A stretch of DNA of 64,000 nucleotides from the NCBI GenBank assembly GCA_964019655.1, contig CAXHTR010000001.1:1426001-1490000 (forward strand). Direction: 5' to 3'. This DNA comes from Perkinsela sp. pyNocScin1 (taxonomy: Eukaryota > Euglenozoa > Kinetoplastea > Prokinetoplastida > Perkinselidae). The notes beneath the pieces were generated by a model. The model was not told the DNA's origin. It ran no database searches and saw only the letters and a list, made by a program, of their open reading frames with translations. A program made the translations under genes and the position numbers. Positions 45,147 through 53,538 of this stretch are shown here, in pieces (positions within the stretch are counted from its first letter, which is position 1; the number at the start of each line of letters is the position of its first letter).

Positions 45147-46286
45147 CTACTTTCGCTTTCGTTTGCCTGATCGGTCGTCAAATCTTCGTGTTGGCTTTAA
45201 AGAGCCAAATTCAGCTGAAGTTTCTGTCGTCGCTGCATTGAAATTTGGCATTTGAGCGGAAAAAATCGAATGTTGGGTAGCTGCATCTCCCACATGGATC
45301 TGTTGGCTCCCTGCAAACATGCCTGACGACTGCATGCCCGTACTAGGCAACTGAAATGCGTCACTCGCTGAGACCATTGGCCCGACGTTTTTTAAGGAGT
45401 TGGCGAACACGGTTGCGGCATCAAGGCTGTTTGATGTTAGGTCAACTTTTTCTGATTGCTTAGCTACAATACACTGAAATGGCTCGGACGCGCTCATCAA
45501 ATTTATCGCTGGCACCTCACTCGTACTCGTGGATGGGGCCTGGTTCTTGGCCGTACTGCTATGCAAAGAAGGGTCGCCCTGAATGACTTTTTCCCTGATT
45601 CCTTTGTTACCGCACGAATGTGTTTGATCGCAATGGGACGGGGCTATGGAACTCTGTATAGGTGGAGCATTTGGAAGTGATCCAAAACTATCTGCTTGGC
45701 CTGAAGTCCCGTGCTTGAATGAGTCTTCGGATGTTGTTTTTGATAGACGCTTATTTTTCACCTGTAGTTCACGACCCGGTTGTACTCCCGCTTGTTCGTT
45801 TACTTTGATGCATACGTGTGCTATTGAAGAATCGTTATTCAGCTCATCCCTGATACTTTTCAGCAAAGTCTTGAGCTGACCTTTGGGTACTTTCTGCGCG
45901 AATGCTACCACAGCTTGCCCGAGAATGCTATGTATAGCACTGGACTCTGCAGAAAAGCTCCCATTCTCTTGAGGAAATCTATCTTTATTGTTCACAATAC
46001 GACTTTCACCGTCTTGCTCTTCCTCTATTTGATTCATGAGACATTTTTGCTCACACCGTGTGCTTTCATTTAGTAAACGGAAGATTTTAGTCTTGGCTTC
46101 GCGAAAGAAGTGGCGTGCGAATTCATAAGACCCATGCAATGGGCTTGCTTCGGCAATTTCTCCTCTAGATGCTTCAGTCCGCTTTTTTTTACGCAAAGGT
46201 TGATCGCTTATCTTATGCCCTTCACCAAAGGTCAAAAACAGCTCCGATATTGCACTTGAAACTGCCGTATTGCGCTCAGCAGTCAT
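45147..46286 (-). CDS. hypothetical low-complexity protein with basic C-terminal tail
   Basis: A 379-residue protein rich in Ser, Gln, Ala, Asn and Thr. It has a helical, conserved-looking N-terminal part (YEFARHFFREAKTKIFRLL; VVAFAQKVPKGQLKTLLKSI) and a long disordered remainder. The very C-terminus is RSGKRKRK, a classical monopartite nuclear import signal. A few FG or FxFG-like dipeptides near the end recall nucleoporins, but they are too sparse to claim. Probably nuclear; function unknown. Confidence 0.5.
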   Translation of the reverse strand: MTAERNTAVSSAISELFLTFGEGHKISDQPLRKKKRTEASRGEIAEASPLHGSYEFARHFFREAKTKIFRLLNESTRCEQKCLMNQIEEEQDGESRIVNNKDRFPQENGSFSAESSAIHSILGQAVVAFAQKVPKGQLKTLLKSIRDELNNDSSIAHVCIKVNEQAGVQPGRELQVKNKRLSKTTSEDSFKHGTSGQADSFGSLPNAPPIQSSIAPSHCDQTHSCGNKGIREKVIQGDPSLHSSTAKNQAPSTSTSEVPAINLMSASEPFQCIVAKQSEKVDLTSNSLDAATVFANSLKNVGPMVSASDAFQLPSTGMQSSGMFAGSQQIHVGDAATQHSIFSAQMPNFNAATTETSAEFGSLKPTRRFDDRSGKRKRK

Positions 46287-46456
46287 GTTTCAAATTCAGT
46301 ATTTCTAGTATGCAGCCAAAAAATATCGATATTTCTCAATTACAAAGGATCACGAAATGACACAGCGCACTGTTCTCTGAAAATATCACACAAAATATGG
46401 AAGCTATCAGGCATTTACATTGCCTATACAAATACACTAACATGGGATGAATCGAT

Positions 46457-48574
46457 TTATTTTGATCGAGGTCCTAGAACTTGCTCAATAGCAGAGTGGT
46501 CGATCTCCTTATTTTTCAGAAGTATTTCTGATAATTTCAGCAGCAAATCTTGCTTCTCTATGAGTAATTGACGTGCATGCGTGAAAGCCGCGTCGAGGAT
46601 TTTCTTAGCACCATCTTCTACGAGCTGATGATGATTTTCTGAGAAAGGTAGCCAGCCCCTTCCATTTTTCTTTTCTTGAGTAGGAAAAGCCAGAATTGAT
46701 GAGGCCTCAAGATTTGCGACCCCGTCAGATCCTTGCTTTTGAATGATCGAAGCTAAGGCTGCCGTTCCAAATGAAAGAATTATTTCTGTTGCGATTTTCG
46801 TCGCTCTTTGCAAATCATCATATGCTCCGGTGCTAATGCCTTCGCAGATCTTTTCGGCATCACCACGAGCGTCCCAAAAGCTATGCAACTCGTGGGCATG
46901 TCCGTTTCCTATTTCTTGAAGAGATTGACGATTGTATACAAGTTCCTCCGCTATACGCCCACCTACTAGCACACAAAGGGTCGAAAAAAGTGTATCTAAA
47001 GAGATCAAGTCATTTTCTTCACGCTCAAGCTGCTGAGTGTACCCACCTGCCATGCCTCGTGGAATAAGCGAAACTTTCAAAACTTTTGTCTGAAGTCTTT
47101 CTGGGGAGAACCATGCGACCAAGCAGTGTCCACATTCGTGCACAGATGTTCTCCGGGTTGAATTATCGCTCATGCGACCCCTTCTTTTCTTTCCTATAAG
47201 TACATCATCAACAGCATCATGAAGCAGCTCTCGATTGACAGCTCTTTGGTCACGGACTGCTGCAGTTATTGCAGCTTCATTCACGATGGTGCTTATTTGG
47301 GCAGGTGAAGTTCCCGGAGTTCGTTCTGCGAGCTCAGTCGCGATGATGCTTTTATGAATGCTTTCCGGAGACTTTGTATCATCTTGAGATGTTGCACTCG
47401 TCACGATGCTATCTAAATAATTCTCAAAAATAGTCTTTCGGGCAGCTAGGTCGGGAAGAGAAAGATGGACCTTTTTATCGAACCTACCCTCCCGCAAGAG
47501 AGCTTTATCTAAAGCATCGGGATTATTCGTAGCACCTACAACAACTATGTTTTCTGCACTTTCAAGGCCATCAAGTTCGCTAAGAATTTGATTTATCGTC
47601 CTATTTTCTTCGCTGCTTATCCCACCACTTAGGCTCCGTCCCCCAGATGTGGATCCACCACCACGACACCCAAGAGCATCAATTTCATCAATAAAAATGA
47701 CTACTGCGCACGAGCCTGCATCACTTTCAGCTGCCTCTCTTTTGAGCTCATCGAGCTTTTGCTTTGCTTGATGAAAAAGTTCTCGAACTCGCTTTGGTCC
47801 ACTTCCCCCGTACAGCTCGATAAAATCTGATCCAACTGCTGAGAAAAGAGCAACTTTTCCAAACTTCTGTTGTTTAGCTTTAAGCCCCTGTTTTACGCAT
47901 TCTTCACTCCACAAATGTTTATTGCACTCGTTGACGAATGCTCTCATAAGCAGCGTTTTGCCTGTCCCGGGCTTTCCTATCATAAGCATTCCTTTCGGCA
48001 GTTTAGCACCAAATCGTGTGTACTTTTTAGGGTCTTCTATGTAATTCTTGTATATCATGAGCTCTTTTTTAGCATCATCAACCCCAAGAACATCTTTAAA
48101 TCTCAGCACTCTCGTATTTTTTTGATAGTTAAGCTTGATTTCAAAATTTTTTGGCTTTAATGGGCTAAACATATCCATGAGAGATTCACTGGATGGCTTG
48201 TTTTTTGCACCCTGCGAAAATGCAGATTTCATGTACGAAAACGGGAACTTCTCGAGGAAACTTTTGTCCGCTCGAAGACGCAAATATATAAACGGTAGAA
48301 GAAAGAGCATTGAGTTCGCCACAACAGGTGCTATATATGAAGTCAGAAAATACTTCCAACGCGATGATTTTGATGTATCTGATGAAGAATCACGCCTTTG
48401 TATCATACCCTCATAAAACCCACGGTAAAAATCCTGGTTCTTCGCTTGGACCCCTGAACTTGGGGTAGAGGCTGCGTGACTTGTTACGACATTACTGTTC
48501 TGAGAAAGTATTTCATCCCCTTTTCGCGACTGACGATTATATAAGTTATCATACAGTGAGCTGGGTGCACTCAT
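46457..48574 (-). CDS. mitochondrial FtsH-type AAA metalloprotease (Yme1-like)
   Basis: A 705-residue membrane AAA protease. One transmembrane segment lies at about residues 77-100, and the AAA module follows: Walker A GKPGTGKT (200-207), pore loop ELYGGSG (253-259), Walker B VVIFIDEIDA (291-300), and LLREGRFD with the arginine-finger region. The protease domain has HECGH at 479-483 (HExxH zinc motif) and the third ligand Asp in TGAYDDLQRAT. One span and no inter-membrane domain fit the i-AAA (Yme1) group, which degrades inner-membrane proteins facing the intermembrane space. Oddities are Lys for Pro in Walker A, a Tyr-Gly-Gly pore loop and an extra 25-residue insert at about 217-241. Confidence 0.85.
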   Translation of the reverse strand: MSAPSSLYDNLYNRQSRKGDEILSQNSNVVTSHAASTPSSGVQAKNQDFYRGFYEGMIQRRDSSSDTSKSSRWKYFLTSYIAPVVANSMLFLLPFIYLRLRADKSFLEKFPFSYMKSAFSQGAKNKPSSESLMDMFSPLKPKNFEIKLNYQKNTRVLRFKDVLGVDDAKKELMIYKNYIEDPKKYTRFGAKLPKGMLMIGKPGTGKTLLMRAFVNECNKHLWSEECVKQGLKAKQQKFGKVALFSAVGSDFIELYGGSGPKRVRELFHQAKQKLDELKREAAESDAGSCAVVIFIDEIDALGCRGGGSTSGGRSLSGGISSEENRTINQILSELDGLESAENIVVVGATNNPDALDKALLREGRFDKKVHLSLPDLAARKTIFENYLDSIVTSATSQDDTKSPESIHKSIIATELAERTPGTSPAQISTIVNEAAITAAVRDQRAVNRELLHDAVDDVLIGKKRRGRMSDNSTRRTSVHECGHCLVAWFSPERLQTKVLKVSLIPRGMAGGYTQQLEREENDLISLDTLFSTLCVLVGGRIAEELVYNRQSLQEIGNGHAHELHSFWDARGDAEKICEGISTGAYDDLQRATKIATEIILSFGTAALASIIQKQGSDGVANLEASSILAFPTQEKKNGRGWLPFSENHHQLVEDGAKKILDAAFTHARQLLIEKQDLLLKLSEILLKNKEIDHSAIEQVLGPRSK

Positions 48575-48669
48575 AATTATCTTTAGAAATAACTCACAAG
48601 GGATTTCTTTTACGTATACACTGTCATCGATTTTTATCGTGAAGTAAAGCTGAGCCTTGAAAAAGGATA

Positions 48670-51600
48670 CTACTTCATTTTGAAGCGTATAACAACCTTT
48701 GCTTTCTTTGAGCTATTGAGTATTTCGCCAGCCGCTTCAACATAGTTTCTTGAAGTGTTGCCCGGGTCTTGGGGACATTGTGATGCACCTTTCCGTTTGT
48801 GCGAGCCATTCGCTCGCTCTTTTTCATTGTGCTTGCTAGCATGAGGTGAGCTTGGCGCAGATATCTGCGGAAGTAACTTGTCGATTTCTGCATAAAGCTT
48901 TTCCTCTGCATGGCTGCGGGCTAATGCCTTATTCCAAGCGTGGTCTGACGGCGAAACATACAAAAATTGTGAGCTTTCGCCTTCATTTGGCCCACGAGCT
49001 AAGCCACTTTGCATCGCGTTGCAGAGGCTCAAAGCCCGGTCTTGCAAGGTTGAGAAATGATTAAGTTGGTGTTCGTTGAGGACCATTTCACTTGTTTGTT
49101 TGCGTTTCTCAGATATTTCTCGGCTACCTTCCTCTAGCCCCGCACCGCAAAGTAACTGAATAACTTTGATAGGTTTTTTTTGGTTGATTCGCCTAATTCG
49201 AGAAATCACTTGCTCATCAAGGCTGAAGTTGCTGCCAATTTCATATAAAATCACAGTATCAGCAGCTTGTAAATTCAGGCCGAGTCCCCCGGCCCTTTTT
49301 GAAAGAAACAAAATAGGGATAGTGAAGTCGCTGGTGAATCGCTCGATAACATCTCCGCGCACAGCAGCAGACGTACTTCCATCAATTCTCAAATACTTTA
49401 TGTGCCGCAGATTTGCCCAGTCTTCAAGAATATCGAGCATAGCATGAAAGTGACTGAATATAAGGATTTTTCTCTCGTATATTTTTTCGAGCGCATTGCA
49501 TTCTGCCCTCTCGCTTGAGTTTAGTAAACACGAATCAAAGCGTGAAATCTCGTTTTCCGTAGAGAGAACCTTGTGAACAATTTTGTCAAGCGTTGCAAGC
49601 TTTCCACTTGCTGCAATGAGTTTTTCATCGATTGGAAATTCCCTCAGAAGTAAGTATGGATGGAGAGAAATTTTCTTAGGGAAGAGGGACTTTGCTGACA
49701 GTGGGGAATATGGCATATTTGCACCGCGTGCAGCATTGCCATTAACCATCGAATGGAATGCTAAGGGGTTTCTATCAAGTGCACACTGCTGTAAATGAGA
49801 CACCGGGCATTCGACAATAATATGTGATGCGAAGATACCGCCATTGCTCTCGCTTGGCGCATGGCCTTCGTAAGCTTTTTCTTTTTTTCTTAGATCGCCT
49901 GAGAAAACAGTTTGACGTTCACGGCGTAGAATAAATGGCCGTAATAATTGATGAAGCCGCCGTGTCAAAGGCTGTAGAAGATTAGGGTCGCTTCTTCTTG
50001 AAGTTTCTGTGATTTGCTGGGCTTGACTTATGTCTAAAAAAAGGCTTTTTAGAACTGTCTCGATATCAGAGCCACTTTTTTCATGTTGCGACAAAGGATT
50101 ATGTGTATTCGCTTTAGAAACTATTTTGCATGTCGCTGCCATTATGTATTTCAGCAAAGAAGCCAGCTCTGAAAGACTGTTTTGCAACGGAGTTCCCGTC
50201 AAAATCAATCGATACTTGGAGCTTATCATAAAGACTCTTTTGGATGTTAAACTTTGCATGTTCCATAGTCTATGACCTTCATCACATATTACATAATGAA
50301 AGCTCCCTCGTAAAAGCGATCTTCTGACTGCATAAGTTGCTAGACTTTCATTTTGGGGAGAGTTAGCACCATCACGCGAACCCGCGTGCAGAGGTTGCCT
50401 CAAAAAGTCATAGTTCACGATGAGAATGTCAACTTTCTTCAAGATTGCACGAACGTTTGCGCCCCAAGAAGTGCTTGCTCCCCTTCGTGCGACGGATCTG
50501 CTGCCTATACCATTACTCCAGGACTTCTGCACAATGTCAGTCACCTCACTTATGGTATGAACGCGAAAGGTAGGGTGACATGAAGACCTACATCCACTTG
50601 AACATATGCTTTCACTCGGTGATCCGTCGTGAGGCCCACTATGCATATAATTTTCCCTTTTCTCAACTTCCTCTTCACCTGTTCGGCACCACGTTGAAAA
50701 TACTTTTTTCCATTCTTGCATCATAGATGTGGGGCACAGAATAAGATGATGGCCTCGAACGTTGTAAATAACCCGGATAATGTTGAGGAAAACTGCAGTT
50801 TGAATGCTTTTGCCGAGGCCCATTTCATCGGCAAGAACACCATTCAGTCCATTGATATAAAGAGATAAAAGCCAATGTATGCCATGCAACTGATGGTGCA
50901 TAAGCGATTGCGTAGGGTGGTGAAGCGGCTGCATGGTAGATAATGATTGTTGCAAAAGCCCACTCTTTTCATCTTTCTGGCATATACACCGATAAAATTG
51001 CACTGAGCCACCGTTGGTTGGTGCTTTTTCAAGTGTGCAAAAAGGCTTGAATGTTTTCAAAATGTTACATGGCCGAAATGCATGCAGCTTTTCTTCGTAA
51101 ATATCATGGCAATAGCTAAGAACGTCAAAGACCTTATTTTCATTATCAGTGGTATGTGGAATATCTAAGCTTGCTGAGCCGAAAACCTGTTGTAACTTAT
51201 TATCCATATCACTCAGTATAGGTAAGACACACTTTGGTGATGGGATGGGGCCAAGATCATTTATAGTACCTCGGTGATGCTTTGAGATAAGCTCTGGGCT
51301 TTTTATTGGCTTCTCGGAAGCTACTGAGCAAATATTGCCAGAATCAAAACCTCTTTTTTTTCCATTGAGTGATTTTTGTTTCGCTTGCATCAAAATCCTA
51401 TGAAAAATTAACCTTTTTTCTTCGATGTAGCCGAGCATAAAGCGCCTAGCAAGCTTCTGTGACTTGATATCAGAAAAAAGATATGCAAGAGCCTTGATGT
51501 AAGATTGCTTTTGGTTCTGACAGAGTGGCTCACGACCTCCTTGTGGCTCCAATGCCGTGCTACGTCTATTGAGGCCATTTTCTTCCGTAATACGCATGAA

Positions 51601-51720
51601 CGAACTTTGTGAATCGTCTTCAATTTCGCCAAGAGACTGAGCTCGAAGCATCACATTTCGATAATCTTGAAGCTCTGATGCATGGCGATTAGGTATTTCA
51701 TAATTGCTGCCGAAGGTCAT
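48670..51720 (-). CDS. SNF2-family chromatin-remodelling ATPase
   Basis: A 1016-residue protein. The two RecA lobes are complete: LLSLYINGLNGVLADEMG with GLGKSIQTAVFLNII (P-loop), ICDEGH (DEAH variant), RLILTGTPLQNSLSEL, then lobe 2 with ILIFSHFHAMLDILED, YLRIDGST, and SKRAGGLGLNLQAADTVILYE. Motif VI is QVISRIRRINQ where the family has QAxxRxHRIGQ; the preceding DWNP is replaced by GSNFSLDE. The first 250 residues may include a helical HSA-like region. The remodelling subfamily cannot be fixed by eye. The C-terminus is Lys-rich. It probably acts on nucleosomes in the nucleus. Confidence 0.9.
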   Translation of the reverse strand: MTFGSNYEIPNRHASELQDYRNVMLRAQSLGEIEDDSQSSFMRITEENGLNRRSTALEPQGGREPLCQNQKQSYIKALAYLFSDIKSQKLARRFMLGYIEEKRLIFHRILMQAKQKSLNGKKRGFDSGNICSVASEKPIKSPELISKHHRGTINDLGPIPSPKCVLPILSDMDNKLQQVFGSASLDIPHTTDNENKVFDVLSYCHDIYEEKLHAFRPCNILKTFKPFCTLEKAPTNGGSVQFYRCICQKDEKSGLLQQSLSTMQPLHHPTQSLMHHQLHGIHWLLSLYINGLNGVLADEMGLGKSIQTAVFLNIIRVIYNVRGHHLILCPTSMMQEWKKVFSTWCRTGEEEVEKRENYMHSGPHDGSPSESICSSGCRSSCHPTFRVHTISEVTDIVQKSWSNGIGSRSVARRGASTSWGANVRAILKKVDILIVNYDFLRQPLHAGSRDGANSPQNESLATYAVRRSLLRGSFHYVICDEGHRLWNMQSLTSKRVFMISSKYRLILTGTPLQNSLSELASLLKYIMAATCKIVSKANTHNPLSQHEKSGSDIETVLKSLFLDISQAQQITETSRRSDPNLLQPLTRRLHQLLRPFILRRERQTVFSGDLRKKEKAYEGHAPSESNGGIFASHIIVECPVSHLQQCALDRNPLAFHSMVNGNAARGANMPYSPLSAKSLFPKKISLHPYLLLREFPIDEKLIAASGKLATLDKIVHKVLSTENEISRFDSCLLNSSERAECNALEKIYERKILIFSHFHAMLDILEDWANLRHIKYLRIDGSTSAAVRGDVIERFTSDFTIPILFLSKRAGGLGLNLQAADTVILYEIGSNFSLDEQVISRIRRINQKKPIKVIQLLCGAGLEEGSREISEKRKQTSEMVLNEHQLNHFSTLQDRALSLCNAMQSGLARGPNEGESSQFLYVSPSDHAWNKALARSHAEEKLYAEIDKLLPQISAPSSPHASKHNEKERANGSHKRKGASQCPQDPGNTSRNYVEAAGEILNSSKKAKVVIRFKMK

Positions 51721-51855
51721 GTTCGAAACTGAAAATTGCGTTAGGAATTTCTGTAGTCTTCATTTCGATAAGCTTATCAATCTGAAATCTGTATCAACTA
51801 AATTTCTTGAATATGAAACACTTTCAAAAAATTCAACCTTTATTTCAAGTGCAAG

Positions 51856-53049
51856 CTACAAGTATAATCGACAAGTTATTTGACGCTCTAGGTAAAATAA
51901 AAAACTATGGAGTGATGATCCTGCTATTGCATGGCTTCTGTGTGCTCTGTTGACGGAACTGAGTATATTTGGTAAATTCTTCATGCTGTGCGAATACAAT
52001 GACTGGATTTCAGCTTTGAACACAGTCATATACTGAGAAATATCCTTTTTCCATGCTAAAGGAACACTAGGGTCGTTAAGTAAGCCATGCAAAACACTGC
52101 GATCTCTAGGGCTAAGCTGCATCACTGGCAAATGGCTTTTATCTCTCTGCTTCTTAATGATCTCCCAATAAATATCTTTTCCATGCACACCGATCCACCG
52201 AACATCTATCTTTGGGATAGCTACTTTCTTGGTGATTTGGGGCTGAGCATGGCTATCCTCGGCCAAACTTCCCCTGTATGTTGTAAGAACACGAAGGCCA
52301 TGCGGGTTATAATCAACAAGTCCTATTGGTGTCATCTTGAATTTGTTGACAAGACATTGTACAAAAGCTCTAGTAGCAAAGTCTGGAAAGCCACAAGCCG
52401 TGACACATATCAAGTGTAATTTCTGCCAAAGTGTGAGTCTGTGCCTGCATGTTATTCTTCTATCAGGATCATCTACACAGTGTCTACAGGCATAGGTTTC
52501 GTGCACTATACGCTGAAAAACTGCGTCTTTCTCGATGATCAAGACGTAAGTCCCACTTGCAAAAGATATGTCATCAGGCGTGAAATCCCCTGGTATCGAT
52601 AATGTTAATAGTCCACTCGCGGGATTGTAATTTTCGCTATTTTCAAGACACTCTATAGAAATTTCAGAGTTCTCCGAAAGTCCGATGCATTGGCCCCTGA
52701 ATACAAGCTGCCCTGCCATCAGTCCCCTTGAAGCTGGAATGATTTTCAAGGATGGTCGCGAGCACCTCGTATCATTTGCTATCTCCCGTACCAACCTATC
52801 GCTATATGCTTGAGTGAGCTTGAAATATGGGCATATCTGGTAGTAAAGATCTCGCAAGCTAGCTTGAACACCACATATGATGTTTTCATGAATTATATTC
52901 AAGAGCATAAGCTTTGCCGCCAGCATCCCCGCGCGGTTCTTACATTTTGATTGCTTTAAGGTGCGCTTGTAAAGAAATTCAATTTCCCCTAGCATCGCTG
53001 CTTCAACAGCTAGTAAAGCTGACTGATCGTTTAATGTAGTTGATAACAT
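51856..53049 (-). CDS. SPO11: SPO11 meiotic DNA double-strand-break topoisomerase-like protein
   Basis: The 397-residue protein has the topo VI-A/SPO11 layout. The catalytic tyrosine pair (Tyr69/70) sits in SLRDLYYQICPYF, as in eukaryotic SPO11 (human RDIYY). The Toprim domain shows the metal-binding Glu in LIIEKDAVFQ, and VDYNPHG in place of VDADPYG, an Asp-x-Asn motif. I recall that some plant SPO11-1 proteins also have DWNP, so this is not necessarily inactivating. WIGVHGKDI continues the family pattern. Presence of SPO11 suggests a cryptic or active sexual cycle, which is inference. Confidence 0.9.
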   Translation of the reverse strand: MLSTTLNDQSALLAVEAAMLGEIEFLYKRTLKQSKCKNRAGMLAAKLMLLNIIHENIICGVQASLRDLYYQICPYFKLTQAYSDRLVREIANDTRCSRPSLKIIPASRGLMAGQLVFRGQCIGLSENSEISIECLENSENYNPASGLLTLSIPGDFTPDDISFASGTYVLIIEKDAVFQRIVHETYACRHCVDDPDRRITCRHRLTLWQKLHLICVTACGFPDFATRAFVQCLVNKFKMTPIGLVDYNPHGLRVLTTYRGSLAEDSHAQPQITKKVAIPKIDVRWIGVHGKDIYWEIIKKQRDKSHLPVMQLSPRDRSVLHGLLNDPSVPLAWKKDISQYMTVFKAEIQSLYSHSMKNLPNILSSVNRAHRSHAIAGSSLHSFLFYLERQITCRLYL

Positions 53050-53181
53050 TTATGCAGTAGACTAGAAGAAATAGCCACACTTTCTTTATCAATTTGATCG
53101 AAAAAATTTGATTTGACCTCATCAGCCATGCACATGGGCTAAATTATCACTTCTCAAAGCTCACTCATCGCGTTCTAAAAA

Positions 53182-53463
53182 TTACTTTGGGATGCTCCGA
53201 AAACGCAAGCCAAGCCAAGCATCCCACGGTGCATCATTAGTAGCTCTTCTCTGAGCAGTGCCTAGAGGATCATCTATCGCACTGAAGAAGAGCGTATTAA
53301 AGGGCTTGATATCAGATCTCTTGTTGCTATAAAAGTTGTCGATCGTGTAAAGCTCGTATGTAACTATGCCCATATACAGAATACAGGGAATTCCTAACGC
53401 GCTAATTAGGACTTTACGCAAATTTCTATATGCCCATGATCCTTTCGCACCATCAGAAAGCAT
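53182..53463 (-). CDS. small single-span membrane protein, 93 residues
   Basis: One transmembrane segment (LISALGIPCILYMGIVTYEL) follows a short basic N-terminus. The C-terminal part has PWDAWLGLRFRSIPK. The size and layout recall cytochrome c oxidase subunit VIa, whose C-terminus contains a KPFPWG motif, but the match is too weak to call. It sits between SPO11 and Rsm22 with spacers of about 75-130 bp. A real gene is likely from the uninterrupted frame and the clear membrane helix. Confidence 0.5.
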   Translation of the reverse strand: MLSDGAKGSWAYRNLRKVLISALGIPCILYMGIVTYELYTIDNFYSNKRSDIKPFNTLFFSAIDDPLGTAQRRATNDAPWDAWLGLRFRSIPK

Positions 53464-53538
53464 TAGTCGTGAATATCAAGAATTACGAGAGTGACAAATA
53501 TTGCTCCATGATTATAAAAAGGCTCGCTTTTGGCTCAA

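Noticed and set aside
45147-46286. Identification as an FG nucleoporin
   Set aside because: Only a few FG dipeptides near the C-terminus; composition and a basic end are not enough.
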